Positions 44,711-53,149 are shown, counted from the first letter of the stretch. The stretch: DNA of 64,000 bases from Terrimonas rubra (GCF_042686025.1 NZ_JBHUOZ010000003.1:2418001-2482000), one strand, 5' to 3'. The notes: generated by a model not told the origin, from the letters alone. Program-made: numbers and translations.

Positions 44711-44833
44711 AATATACTTTCATTTAAGCTTTTTTAGAATGCGGTACCTCGATCAGTAAAAAGCTTTGAAAAAAATTAATCGTGTACCCTTTTTAAAAAT
44801 GAAACCGGAATGGCTCAAAAATCTTTATTTCAA

Positions 44834-44885
44834 AAGCTAAAAGTTATAAGCGAAGGAATATCCTTTTACTTATAACTTTTAGCTT
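44834..44885. repeat. Perfect 17-bp hairpin between rpsD and rpsK
   Basis: AAGCTAAAAGTTATAAG (44834-44850) and CTTATAACTTTTAGCTT (44869-44885) are exact reverse complements with an 18-base loop, lying within the ribosomal protein cluster. Confidence 0.65.
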
Positions 44886-44902
44886 AATACTTATAACTAA
44901 TG

Positions 44903-45307
44903 TTATACCCTTCTTTTCTTAGGAGGACGACATCCGTTGTGAGGTAAAGGAGTAACGTCTTTAATCATCACGATCTCGATACCGCTTTGAGATAAAGAAC
45001 GGATAGCGCCTTCACGACCAGAACCTGGTCCTTTTACGTATACGTCAACTCTTTTCAAACCAGCGTCCAATGCTACTTTAGCAGCATCAGCGGCAGCCAT
45101 TTGTGCGGCATAGGGCGTGTTCTTTTTAGAACCACGGAAACCCATTTTACCGGCACTGCTCCAGGAAATAACCTGGCCTGTTTTGTTGGTTAAACTAACA
45201 ATAATGTTGTTGAATGTAGCTGAAATGTGAGCGTCGCCATAAGCGTCCACTTTCACAATTCTTTTTTTAGCAGCGGCTTTTGCGCTGTTCTGTTGTGCTT
45301 TTGCCAT
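44903..45307 (-). CDS. rpsK: 30S ribosomal protein S11
   Basis: S11 lies on the platform of the small subunit. The 134-residue protein has DAYGDAHISATFNNIIVSLT, SSAGKMGFRGSKKNTPYAAQ, AALDAGLKRVDVYVKGPGSG and C-terminal DVTPLPHNGCRPPKKRRV, all diagnostic. It sits between rpsM and rpsD in the standard alpha-operon order. Confidence 0.98.
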   Translation of the reverse strand: MAKAQQNSAKAAAKKRIVKVDAYGDAHISATFNNIIVSLTNKTGQVISWSSAGKMGFRGSKKNTPYAAQMAAADAAKVALDAGLKRVDVYVKGPGSGREGAIRSLSQSGIEIVMIKDVTPLPHNGCRPPKKRRV

Positions 45308-45471
45308 CTTGTGAGGTAGTCAAAAAATGTTTAAAATAAAATCCCGGTATCCCGGAACCGAACCCTTTTCTACTGCCGGCTTACGAGGCCATCCGAAGCA
45401 GGTTCATGTCTTTATAAGCCTTTGTATATAAACAAATCAGACATCTGTTGCCAGACGTCTGATAGTTGTTA

Positions 45472-45852
45472 TTATTTTTTAGCTGCTTTTTTCTTACCTG
45501 CAACTGTTTTACGCTTACCTTTCCTGGTACGGCTGTTTGTTTTAGTACGCTGACCACGAACCGGTAATCCTTTACGGTGACGTAAACCGCGGTAACAAGC
45601 AATATCCAATAAACGTTTAATGCTCATTTGCACTTCCGAACGTAATTGTCCTTCTACTTTTAACTCTTCAGTAATAGTAGTACGGATAGCGTTCAGATCT
45701 TCGTCATTCCACTGATTAACCTTTTTGTTACGGTCAATATTATTCTTATCAAGAATATATTTGGCTTTGCTTGGGCCAATACCATAAATATAGGTAAGTC
45801 CAATTTCGCCTCTTTTGTTTTTTGGTAAGTCAACACCGGCAATACGAGCCAT
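45472..45852 (-). CDS. rpsM: 30S ribosomal protein S13
   Basis: S13 is at the head of the small subunit and contacts tRNA and S19. The 126-residue protein starts MARIAGVDLPKNKRGEIGLT and has the IYGIGPSKAKYILDKNNI and CYRGLRHRKGLPVRGQRTKT blocks. The basic C-terminal tail ends KKKAAKK. The gap to rpsK holds a 9-of-10 imperfect hairpin (CAGACATCTG with CAGACGTCTG). Position after rpmJ is conserved. Confidence 0.98.
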   Translation of the reverse strand: MARIAGVDLPKNKRGEIGLTYIYGIGPSKAKYILDKNNIDRNKKVNQWNDEDLNAIRTTITEELKVEGQLRSEVQMSIKRLLDIACYRGLRHRKGLPVRGQRTKTNSRTRKGKRKTVAGKKKAAKK

Positions 45853-45922
45853 AGTCTTTGTTTATTGTTTGTTAGTTATCGCTTTGAAAAAAGTTCGTTG
45901 TCGTGCTTCTGGCACCAGGTTA

Positions 45923-46039
45923 TTAACCCTGACGTTGCTTGAAGCGAGGGTTCTTTTTGTTAATAATATATAACTTACCCTTGCGACGTACAATCTTGCA
46001 GTCAGCGCTACGCTTTTTAATAGATGCTCTTACTTTCAT
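45923..46039 (-). CDS. rpmJ: 50S ribosomal protein L36
   Basis: This 38-residue basic protein begins MKVRASIKKRSADCKIVRRK and ends NPRFKQRQG. That is a clear L36. Only one Cys is present, so the zinc ribbon is lost and this is the Zn-independent (C-minus) type. It lies between infA and rpsM, as in most Bacteroidota. It was found from the sequence rather than by length-based gene finding. Confidence 0.95.
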   Translation of the reverse strand: MKVRASIKKRSADCKIVRRKGKLYIINKKNPRFKQRQG

Positions 46040-46089
46040 GAGTGTTTGTTTTACTGCTCACAGCCCGTAGCATAGGGCTTTCGCTATTA

Positions 46090-46308
46090 TTATTTATATC
46101 TAAAATTAATTCTCCCTCTTGTTAAATCATATGGCGACAACTCCACGCCAACTTTATCCCCGGGTAATATCCTGATATAGTGCATCCGCATTTTACCAGA
46201 GATGGTGGCCAGTATTTCGTGACCGTTTTCAAGCTTTACCCTGAACATTGCGTTGGATAAGGCTTCCAGAATTACACCGTCTTGTTTTATTAGCGCCTGT
46301 TTTGACAT
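46090..46308 (-). CDS. infA: Translation initiation factor IF-1
   Basis: IF-1 binds the A site of the 30S subunit during initiation. The 72-residue OB-fold protein starts MSKQALIKQDGVILEALSNA and has MFRVKLENGHEILATISGKM, RMHYIRILPGDKVGVELSPY and C-terminal DLTRGRINFRYK. It is the first gene of the ribosomal cluster here, with a close -7 element; secY and the spc-operon genes that usually precede it are not present. Confidence 0.97.
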   Translation of the reverse strand: MSKQALIKQDGVILEALSNAMFRVKLENGHEILATISGKMRMHYIRILPGDKVGVELSPYDLTRGRINFRYK

Positions 46309-46324
46309 ATTATTTTTAGGGGTG

Positions 46325-46332
46325 CAAAGATA
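46325..46332 (-). promoter_or_regulatory. -7 promoter element for infA
   Basis: On the minus strand TATCTTTG matches TAnnTTTG, 16 bases upstream of the infA ATG. No TTTG lies at 19-base spacing. It implies that infA-rpmJ-rpsM and the following genes start a transcript here rather than reading from secY. Confidence 0.6.
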
Positions 46333-46535
46333 GGACTAAGTAGCCAAAAAAAGAAAAAAGCTACCTTTTTTTTCCTAAAATCTCACCGAAGGCGCAAAAC
46401 TAAGTAAAATTCAGGGATTTACAGGCCTGAATTTGGGGAAAATAAGGAGAAAAAGAAGAAATATGAAGACTTTTAAAGATTTGACCTCCCTTTCTTTACT
46501 AATAAACAGGGAATCAGTTGTAAACTCCGGACTAT

Positions 46536-46581
46536 GGTATCATATCTTAGATCTCAGATCTGAGATCTAAGATATGATACC
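46536..46581. repeat. Perfect 46-bp palindrome
   Basis: The left arm begins GGTATCATATCTTAGATCTC and the right arm is its exact reverse complement, 23 + 23 bases with no loop. It contains AGATCTCAGATCTGAGATCT at the centre. It lies 4 bases after the stop codon of the minus-strand gene at 46586. No T-tract follows on the minus strand, though the plus-strand copy is followed by CGTTTC. It might be a terminator or a site-specific binding or cleavage site. Confidence 0.85.
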
Positions 46582-46585
46582 GTTT

Positions 46586-46999
46586 CTATTCATGTTCCAT
46601 GCCCACCGGCTCCAGGTGGATCTTGGTCATATCGTAAAAAAGATTTTGTAAAGTATGGGTGGCCAGGTGGGTGTTGAAGCTCCTGCGGTCTTCGCGGTAC
46701 CACATATCAATATGGGAGAAATCGTAATTGTCTTTTACTACCAGCCGGAAGGCGTCTTTTTTATATTTAACAAACCCGTCTTCCAGTTGTTTTTCAAAAC
46801 CTAATTTGTTCATTAATATGGTATCGTTGATCAGGATACCCGTCAGTGCGTCTTTGGTATACCAGAAATCCTGTACCCCATTATCCACCAGTACTTTATT
46901 ATCAGTATGGTTTACTTCCACCACCCTCCCTTCTCTTATGGTACCGTCTTCATTTACCAAAACCAGGTCGTTTGTTTTTAATTCAGATAGTTTAAGCAT
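46586..46999 (-). CDS. Conserved hypothetical protein of Bacteroidota type
   Basis: I take ATG 46999, which begins MLKLSELKTNDLVLVNEDGT; a start 39 bases upstream would add an ill-fitting extension. The 137-residue protein has a beta-rich N-terminal part like an SH3 or KOW fold (LVLVNEDGTIREGRVVEVNH) and a C-terminal part ending NTHLATHTLQNLFYDMTKIH. This resembles many small Bacteroidota and phage proteins with a C-terminal HQLQNLYFALTG-like ending, though the match is loose. Function unknown. It is a single gene upstream of the 46-bp palindrome. Confidence 0.65.
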   Translation of the reverse strand: MLKLSELKTNDLVLVNEDGTIREGRVVEVNHTDNKVLVDNGVQDFWYTKDALTGILINDTILMNKLGFEKQLEDGFVKYKKDAFRLVVKDNYDFSHIDMWYREDRRSFNTHLATHTLQNLFYDMTKIHLEPVGMEHE

Positions 47000-47136
47000 A
47001 GCAAAACGTTTTAGACTTCTAATATACCGAAAAATCACGCCATAATAAATAGTGTTCCTCCCATCGTTTCCCCAGCAATACCTTAAAAAATGTTAAAATG
47101 TGGTTATCAATTCGTTATCTTACTATGAACCACCCA

Positions 47137-47144
47137 TAACTTTG
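47137..47144 (+). promoter_or_regulatory. -7 element for the outer membrane barrel gene
   Basis: TAACTTTG matches TAnnTTTG and lies 22 bases before the start codon. The -33 box is unclear. Confidence 0.55.
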
Positions 47145-47166
47145 CGCCATTAAATTTAAAAACTTT

Positions 47167-47772
47167 ATGAAACGATTATTTATCAGTGCCCTGGCTTTAG
47201 GAATGACCAGCTTTGCCTTTGCTCAGAAAGGAAGTATTTTAGTAGGTGGTGATTTAGGTTTTAATTTTGGCAACAACAAAAACACCGAAGTAAAAACAAA
47301 CAGTATAGACTTCAACCCGATGGTAGGTTACCAGTTTACCGATAACTGGACTGCGGGTGTATTAGGTGTATCTTCTTTTGGTAAAACCGAAGATGTAAAC
47401 GGTTCAGTAACTACTACTGCCAAAAACAGCACATTTGGTGGCGGTCTGTTTGTACGTTACTCAAAACCCCTGTCTTCTATCTTTAACCTGTACTTCCAGG
47501 CCGAAGGTACTACCAGCGTTACTAAAGGTGAAACCGAAACCAAAAGCGGCAGCACTTCTTTAACCGTTAAAAATGATGACATCAATAATTTTGGTGTAAA
47601 ATTATACCCTGCGGTATTTGTAAACCTGAAAGACAATTTTGGTTTAAACTTTAACTTCGGTGGTTTTAATTTCAACAGCTCAAAAGTGGATGTTGACGGC
47701 GCTAAAGCTGTTACCAATACCGGTTTAACTTTTGGTAAAACCGTAAACATTGGTATCACTAAAAACTTCTAG
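47167..47772 (+). CDS. Small outer membrane beta-barrel protein
   Basis: A 201-residue protein with a signal peptide (MKRLFISALALGMTSFAFAQ, cleaved after about 19). The rest is alternating beta-strands with aromatic girdles, such as GSILVGGDLGFNFG, NPMVGYQFTDNWTAGVLGVS, LFVRYSKPLSSIFNLYFQ and FGLNFNFGGFNFNSSKVD. It ends KTVNIGITKNF with a terminal Phe, consistent with an eight-stranded OMP of the OmpW/OmpX-like type. The gene is single with its own promoter and a palindromic terminator; its role is unknown. Confidence 0.82.
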   Translation: MKRLFISALALGMTSFAFAQKGSILVGGDLGFNFGNNKNTEVKTNSIDFNPMVGYQFTDNWTAGVLGVSSFGKTEDVNGSVTTTAKNSTFGGGLFVRYSKPLSSIFNLYFQAEGTTSVTKGETETKSGSTSLTVKNDDINNFGVKLYPAVFVNLKDNFGLNFNFGGFNFNSSKVDVDGAKAVTNTGLTFGKTVNIGITKNF

Positions 47773-47790
47773 TTTTTTATTATAGTGGTA

Positions 47791-47830
47791 TAAATAAGAA
47801 AGCCTGTCAATTGACAGGCTTTCTTATTTA
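47791..47830. terminator. Bidirectional terminator, perfect 40-bp palindrome
   Basis: The arms TAAATAAGAAAGCCTGTCAA and TTGACAGGCTTTCTTATTTA are exact reverse complements with no loop, and T-rich DNA flanks both sides. It lies between the convergent barrel gene and hmgA. Confidence 0.85.
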
Positions 47831-47865
47831 ATATAGTTGCTTGCACAATGCTGAATAGAATTACC

Positions 47866-47905
47866 GAACGTACAAGCGTGCGACGCAACAGACGATGACA
47901 GTAGT
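47866..47905 (+). repeat. Dispersed intergenic repeat, core copy 8
   Basis: GAACGTACAAGCGTGCGACG, then CAACAGACGATGACAG. It contains the core with a one-base change (AAGCGTGCGACGCAAC) and the final ACGATGA. Confidence 0.7.
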
Positions 47906-47927
47906 ACTGTAGTTGACTACATAAAAA

Positions 47928-49085
47928 TTACTCCGCCCAGCTCATCACATAATCACTGTTCTCAATTTCCAGTGCCTGTTTGGTTAACATTAACGGATGA
48001 AAAGTATCCACCATTACCGCTAACTCTTTGGTTTCCTTTGCACCAATACTCTTTTGTACGGCACCCGGATGCGGCCCGTGCGGAATACCGGCAGGATGCA
48101 GCGTGATCATACCGCGGGTAACATGTTTGCGGCTCATAAAATCACCATCAACATAGTACAACACTTCATCACTGTCAATATTACTGTGGTTATAAGGAGC
48201 AGGTATGGCCTGGGGGTGATAATCGTATAAACGGGGCACAAAGGAACATACCACAAAATTATGCGCCTCAAAAGTCTGGTGTACCGGTGGTGGCTGATGT
48301 ACCCGGCCGGTAATGGGTTCAAAATCGTGAATAGAAAAAGCATAAGGATAACAGCAGCCATCCCAACCTATAACATCAAAAGGATGTGTTCCGTAATGCA
48401 GGCCGTATAACATGCCCTTCTTTTTAGCCTTGATCAGGAAATCGCCCTTTTCATCAAACGTAGGCAGGTTTTGCGGCCCGCGTATATCGCGTTCGCAATA
48501 AGGTGCATGCTCCAGCAACTGCCCGTATTTGCTATGGTACCGTTTGGGATAACGTATAGGACTGAAGGATTCAACAATGAACAGTCGGTTATGCGTATCG
48601 TTGAACTGGATCTGGTAAATAGTTCCCCTCGGTATAACCAGGTAATCGCCATAGCCAAAGGGCAATTCACCGTACATGGTACGTAACACCCCCTGCCCTT
48701 CATGCACAAAGATCATTTCATCAGCATCGGTATTCTTATAAAAATAATCGGTCATGCTTTGCTGGGGTGCGGCCAGTACAATATGGCAATCATTATTTAC
48801 CAGTACCGGTACACGGCTTTGCAGGTAATCAGCCACGGGTTTAACATTAAACCCTTCCAGGCTGCGGTGCTTCAGCATTTTCTCTTCGGCTATCTGCGGC
48901 GAAACATCTACCTGCGGTTCGGTTTTAATAATTTGTGTGGGCGGGTGTACATGATATAACAGCGAGTAATCGTTACTGAATCCTTCGGTAGAGAATAACT
49001 GCTCCGAATATAAACCACCATCGGGTTTATGGAACTGTGTATGTCGTTTATGCGGGATCTGTCCCAATTGTTGATAATGCGGCAT
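47928..49085 (-). CDS. hmgA: Homogentisate 1,2-dioxygenase
   Basis: This Fe(II) enzyme opens the ring of homogentisate in tyrosine/phenylalanine breakdown. The 385-residue cupin-type protein has MPHYQQLGQIPHKRHTQF, the PFGYGDYLVIPRGTIYQIQF block (about 142-161), and the Fe-ligand area NSNIDSDEVLYYVDGDF-like NHSNIDSDEVLYYVDGDF with TLHPAGIPHGPHPGA (about 333-347). Bacteroidota members are slightly shorter than the animal form. No other tyrosine catabolism gene is adjacent. Confidence 0.9.
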   Translation of the reverse strand: MPHYQQLGQIPHKRHTQFHKPDGGLYSEQLFSTEGFSNDYSLLYHVHPPTQIIKTEPQVDVSPQIAEEKMLKHRSLEGFNVKPVADYLQSRVPVLVNNDCHIVLAAPQQSMTDYFYKNTDADEMIFVHEGQGVLRTMYGELPFGYGDYLVIPRGTIYQIQFNDTHNRLFIVESFSPIRYPKRYHSKYGQLLEHAPYCERDIRGPQNLPTFDEKGDFLIKAKKKGMLYGLHYGTHPFDVIGWDGCCYPYAFSIHDFEPITGRVHQPPPVHQTFEAHNFVVCSFVPRLYDYHPQAIPAPYNHSNIDSDEVLYYVDGDFMSRKHVTRGMITLHPAGIPHGPHPGAVQKSIGAKETKELAVMVDTFHPLMLTKQALEIENSDYVMSWAE

Positions 49086-49264
49086 AACTAATTAACTGAT
49101 TTGATGATTTGGAAATTTGGTAATTGCGTTAATACAACACCGCCCCGGACGATTGTGCAAGCGAAGAAAGCAGGAAACAGTATTTCCACTTTCGTTTATC
49201 TATCCAATAAGTAAAGTTCCTGAAGTAAGGCATAAAACAATCGTTGGCATAAAGTTACGAAAAA

Positions 49265-50857
49265 CTATTCTTTTATCCCTACCAATACCATATGTGTTAC
49301 CGGGTAGGCATATGGCTTCAATATACCATCTTCCGGCACAAATAAGGAGACTTTGTCTTTCCACCTGTTTTCTACGATCCACTGGTTAGTGGTAACATAA
49401 GACTGTGGATGAATTTTAAAACCCGCACTGCGCAACTGCTCCTGCCATTCATCAAAATCCCAGAAACAGAATGTTTCGTGCATTTCACTTTGCCAGTTAT
49501 CTGTATAATCCTTGCGGCTCAAAAATTCGGCAGCATCCTGCAGGCTTAATTGCAGGTAAGTATGTCCTTCAGCTACAACAGTTGTATAAGAAAGCTGGTA
49601 GCCCTCTGCAGCCCGGAAATCCCTTTCAAAACGTAAAAAACGGGCATAGGTGGATAGCTGCTGTAAATATTGTGACAACAGTTCCCTTTCCGCGAATGTT
49701 TTATAAGGATCTTCATTATTACCGTCTTCCCTGTTTAACAACATATATACCTGTTGTTGTTTATTATAGGGACCTACCACATCCCGGTTTACCCATACCC
49801 CACCCGGCACTAATTCATCGTACCTGTTTTTAATGAACTGCAACAGATCCTCGCGACTGCCATAACTTTCAATTTCATGGGTAAGCGATGAAGTATGAAT
49901 GGTATTCATGGAATGGGGATCAAATACCAGGCCCGTCACGGCATTCTTTTGGGCAAAGAATACAAAGGGATGGGCAAACTCACCGTTCTCTTTCCGCTGT
50001 TTACATATCTCGAACAAATGCCGGCTCACTTCAATACCATACACATCACTTTCCCTTAAACGGGCATCCTTTGTTACCAGTTTTATCCAGCTACCTACTG
50101 CACAGCCAATATCGCCAATACGGCCGGGTTGTAAATAGGCGGCTGTTTCCCTGTATTTCAGTCCGGCAATATCATCCATCTGCCTTACGTACACATTGTA
50201 GTCGCGGGTTTCGGTCAGGTCACCATCGCTGCTGATCATGGTATCGTTGAACAATTGTTTTACCTTCTGTCCCAGCTTGTATTTCTTCCATACTTCATAG
50301 GCGGTTCTGTGCATTTCCTGCTTTACAAAATCATCCTCTTCCCAATGAGGTACACGTGCAATATGTTCCACCAGGTCCCAGGGCATAGTGGCATGGTGTT
50401 CCCAGTTGTTGATATCCTTTAGTTCTGCAGGCAATATGGTAAAACCCAGAGACTCATATAACCGTAATACCGGCGTGGAGCAAACAACCAGGGTATTAGC
50501 GGGCCGGCAATCAAACATGCCATCACTTTCATGTTTAATACGTTTAATAGTATAACCGGCAAAACTATCCAGGCTGCCCACATCATCAATACCATATATA
50601 TACACGGGCACGGGCAAGGATGCCGCCATGGATTCAATACTGATGGCCCTTAAATAAAAAGGTAAGGGGTTACGCCTGGTATTGGAATGATTGGCGGATG
50701 TAACAGCAAAAATGACCGCTTCTATTTTTCCGGGTGTGGTAACAGCCCGGCCATAAATATCCTTTAATTCCTGTAATGGCGTATTCAACAACTTGGTAAG
50801 ATAGGTTTGCTGAAAATTGGTCAATAGCTGGTGACGGCCGGGAATTAATAAATACAT
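49265..50857 (-). CDS. SAM-dependent methyltransferase with an unknown N-terminal domain
   Basis: I take ATG 50857 (MYLLIPGRHQLLTNFQQTYL); a longer frame adds residues that overlap the divergent gene. The C-terminal half has a SAM-binding motif IGDIGCAVGSWIKLVTKDAR and GIEVSRHLFEICKQ, typical of class I methyltransferases. The N-terminal half (about 1-150) has a Rossmann-like pattern including TSANHSNTRRNPLPFYLRAI, which recalls nucleotide-transferring domains, but I cannot name it. The gene is divergent from a NrtR-type regulator with only 19 bases between the start codons, so the regulator may control it. That would point to a role in NAD-related metabolism, which is only an inference. Confidence 0.75.
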   Translation of the reverse strand: MYLLIPGRHQLLTNFQQTYLTKLLNTPLQELKDIYGRAVTTPGKIEAVIFAVTSANHSNTRRNPLPFYLRAISIESMAASLPVPVYIYGIDDVGSLDSFAGYTIKRIKHESDGMFDCRPANTLVVCSTPVLRLYESLGFTILPAELKDINNWEHHATMPWDLVEHIARVPHWEEDDFVKQEMHRTAYEVWKKYKLGQKVKQLFNDTMISSDGDLTETRDYNVYVRQMDDIAGLKYRETAAYLQPGRIGDIGCAVGSWIKLVTKDARLRESDVYGIEVSRHLFEICKQRKENGEFAHPFVFFAQKNAVTGLVFDPHSMNTIHTSSLTHEIESYGSREDLLQFIKNRYDELVPGGVWVNRDVVGPYNKQQQVYMLLNREDGNNEDPYKTFAERELLSQYLQQLSTYARFLRFERDFRAAEGYQLSYTTVVAEGHTYLQLSLQDAAEFLSRKDYTDNWQSEMHETFCFWDFDEWQEQLRSAGFKIHPQSYVTTNQWIVENRWKDKVSLFVPEDGILKPYAYPVTHMVLVGIKE

Positions 50858-50876
50858 GTAAATTTGCTTTTGAGTT

Positions 50877-51569
50877 ATGCAAAATAAAACTTCTGACATA
50901 AAAGTAGCGGTAGATGCCATTGTTTTTGGCTATTCCAAAAAAGAAGGTGTTTCCCTCTTGCTCATACAACGTAAATATGAGCCTTATAAAAACAGCTGGG
51001 CCCTGCCCGGTGGTTTTGTATTGGCCGATGAATCATTAGAAACAGCCGTTATACGTGAGTTGCAGGAGGAAACAGGCATTACCGTTAATTACCTGGAACA
51101 GTTATACAGTTTTGGCGAACCCGACCGTGATCCGCGCCAGCGGGTAATATCCATTGCTTATTTCGGGTTGGTAAAAACCTCCCAGTTCCGCGAACTGAAA
51201 GCCAGCACGGATGCAGAGAATGCCGCCTGGTTCTCTATTAAAAAACTACCTGCGCTGGCTTTCGATCATAAACAAATTATCCGCCAGGCGGTGGAACGAT
51301 TACAAAGTAAAATACGCTACCAGCCAATAGGCTTTGAATTGCTGGATAAAAAATTCCCCTTCTCCGACCTCGAGAAATTATATGCTGCTTTATTGGATAA
51401 AGAGATTAACCGGCGCAATTTCAGTAAAAAGATACTCTCCTTTGATTTTTTAGAGGAGACCGGCGAACTATCCAAACCAGAGGGCAAAGGCCGTCCCAGC
51501 AAGATGTACCGTTTTAACCAAAAACGGTATAAAGAATTATTGAAAGAAGGCTTTCATTTCGAGATATAA
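50877..51569 (+). CDS. NrtR-type Nudix transcriptional regulator
   Basis: A 230-residue protein with an N-terminal Nudix domain and a C-terminal winged helix. The Nudix box is intact (GFVLADESLETAVIRELQEE then TG, about 46-67). The C-terminal part, from about 155, includes GFELLDKKFPFSDLEKLYAA, NRRNFSKKILSFDFLEETGE and GRPSKMYRFNQKRYKELLKE, the winged helix of NrtR. Family members sense ADP-ribose and repress NAD salvage or sugar genes. It is divergent from the methyltransferase gene 19 bases away; no 21-bp NrtR palindrome was found in this gap. Confidence 0.88.
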   Translation: MQNKTSDIKVAVDAIVFGYSKKEGVSLLLIQRKYEPYKNSWALPGGFVLADESLETAVIRELQEETGITVNYLEQLYSFGEPDRDPRQRVISIAYFGLVKTSQFRELKASTDAENAAWFSIKKLPALAFDHKQIIRQAVERLQSKIRYQPIGFELLDKKFPFSDLEKLYAALLDKEINRRNFSKKILSFDFLEETGELSKPEGKGRPSKMYRFNQKRYKELLKEGFHFEI

Positions 51570-51688
51570 CTATTAGCGTTGATTATCTACCTCCAAAAGC
51601 GGGACTTTGAGATTCCGGTTTTTCTTATGCACATCCGCCAACGATCAATCGGATATATGCTTATCTTTCGGACTACAAAAAACCTGCT

Positions 51689-52270
51689 ATGCCAGTTGCT
51701 CACTTTTTACATCATGTATTTACCAGTAAGGATTTTACCCCTGCCGAACAGGAAGAGATCATATCCCAGTTCCGACAGGTAAGTTTTACCAAAAATGATT
51801 ATCTAATAAAAGAGGGTAATACCGCTTACAAGTATTGGTTCGTGGAAAGTGGTTTTGTAAGGGCTTATGTTATTGATGTACAGGGCAATGATATCAGCAC
51901 CAATTTTTATGCAGTGGGCGACCTGATCATTGACTGGATCTCTTTTTTCCAGCATACCCCCGCGAAGGAAAATATACAGGCCATGACCGATTGCGTGGTA
52001 TGGGAAATTGATTTTGATAAATTTCAAAAGCTCTACCATGGCATTAAGGCCTTTAATGAACATGGCCGCGGCACCATGGTGCAGGGCTATTTTACCTTAA
52101 AGCAGCATAGTATTGCCATGCTCACCGATCATGCAAAAGAACGTTATGTAAGATTACTGGAAGAGAAACCACATATCATACAGAATGTATCTTTAAAACA
52201 TATTGCCACTTACCTTGGCATTACTGATACTTCCTTAAGCAGGATAAGAAAAGAATTATTAAGCGAATAA
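51689..52270 (+). CDS. Crp/Fnr family transcriptional regulator
   Basis: A 193-residue protein with an N-terminal cyclic-nucleotide-binding-like domain (about 10-130; NDYLIKEGNTAYKYWFVESG, FYAVGDLIIDWISFFQHTPA) and a C-terminal helix-turn-helix (LKHIATYLGITDTSLSRIRKELL, about 167-189). No cysteine cluster is present, so it is not an FNR-type oxygen sensor. Small proteins of this form are common in Bacteroidota, and their signals are often unknown. Its own promoter was not found; a terminator follows. Confidence 0.88.
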   Translation: MPVAHFLHHVFTSKDFTPAEQEEIISQFRQVSFTKNDYLIKEGNTAYKYWFVESGFVRAYVIDVQGNDISTNFYAVGDLIIDWISFFQHTPAKENIQAMTDCVVWEIDFDKFQKLYHGIKAFNEHGRGTMVQGYFTLKQHSIAMLTDHAKERYVRLLEEKPHIIQNVSLKHIATYLGITDTSLSRIRKELLSE

Positions 52271-52300
52271 TAAAAGAGCACCTTCTGGTGCTCTTTTATT
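52271..52300. terminator. Bidirectional intrinsic terminator
   Basis: AAAAGAGCACC and GGTGCTCTTTT form an 11-bp stem with loop TTCT, located between the convergent Crp-type gene and the VOC gene, with T-tracts on both sides. Confidence 0.9.
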
Positions 52301-52304
52301 TTAC

Positions 52305-53138
52305 TTATGCATTTTCTAAAATAGCTATATCCAGTTTTTTCATCTTTAATACTTCCTGCATTACTCTTTGTGCCCGCTGCGGATCGCTCATCAGTTGTGC
52401 CAGTTTTCGTGGAATGATCTGCCAGGATACACCAAACTGATCTTTACACCAGCCACACATACTTTCCTTACCTTCTTTGGTAAAGCCGTTCCAGTAATAG
52501 TCAATTTCTTCCTGGGTATCGCATTGTATTACCAATGATATACCCTCGGTAAAACTAAATGCCTGAGGTACACCACTATCCATGGCCATCAGTACATACT
52601 CATTCAGCTTAAACTGGGCATGCTGTACCTGTCCCTCTGTGGGACCCGTGCCATATTCCAATATACCGCCCAACGAAGAAGAGCGGAAGAGGTCCACGTA
52701 AAAATGAATAGCGTCTTTCGCTTTACCCTGCTGTGCTTCTGCAAACATCAGCGTAGGAACGATCTTTTGCCCTACCTGGCTAATATCCCCTTTATATATC
52801 TGCCAGCTGATACCAAATTTATCCTGCACCCATCCGTATCTTTCGCTCCAGGCATATTTATCCAGGGGCATTAAAACATCCCCACCTTCTGCCAGTTTAT
52901 GCCAGCAATGATCCGTTTCTTCCATTGTTTCACAAATCACCATAAAAGAAATACTGGCATTGGGTTTAAATTGCGGACCGCCGTTCAACCCCATCAATAG
53001 TTGTCCGCCCAGTTCAGCATTGACCACCATGGGTGTATCAGCAACAATTTTTGAATCAGGAAATACACGGCAATAAAACTCCATAGCTTCTTTGGCATTG
53101 CCATCAAACCAGATACAGGGATAGATATTATTATTCAT
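52305..53138 (-). CDS. Tandem VOC (glyoxalase-like) protein
   Basis: Two PhnB-type VOC modules in one 277-residue chain. Repeat 1 (about 1-120) begins NNNIYPCIWFDGNAKEAMEF and repeat 2 (about 130-265) begins KIVPTLMFAEAQQGKAKDAI; each ends in a block like WSERYGWVQDKFGISWQIY and CGWCKDQFGVSWQIIPRKL. Family members include 3-demethylubiquinone methyltransferase-like domain proteins of unknown substrate. It is followed at 11 bases by the next gene upstream in transcription, an SRPBCC protein, so a cotranscribed set is likely. Confidence 0.85.
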   Translation of the reverse strand: MNNNIYPCIWFDGNAKEAMEFYCRVFPDSKIVADTPMVVNAELGGQLLMGLNGGPQFKPNASISFMVICETMEETDHCWHKLAEGGDVLMPLDKYAWSERYGWVQDKFGISWQIYKGDISQVGQKIVPTLMFAEAQQGKAKDAIHFYVDLFRSSSLGGILEYGTGPTEGQVQHAQFKLNEYVLMAMDSGVPQAFSFTEGISLVIQCDTQEEIDYYWNGFTKEGKESMCGWCKDQFGVSWQIIPRKLAQLMSDPQRAQRVMQEVLKMKKLDIAILENA

Positions 53139-53149
53139 ACGATTATATT

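Noticed and set aside
49265..51569. Search for the classic 21-bp NrtR operator in the divergent gap
   Set aside because: Only 19 bases separate the start codons and no suitable palindrome is visible.
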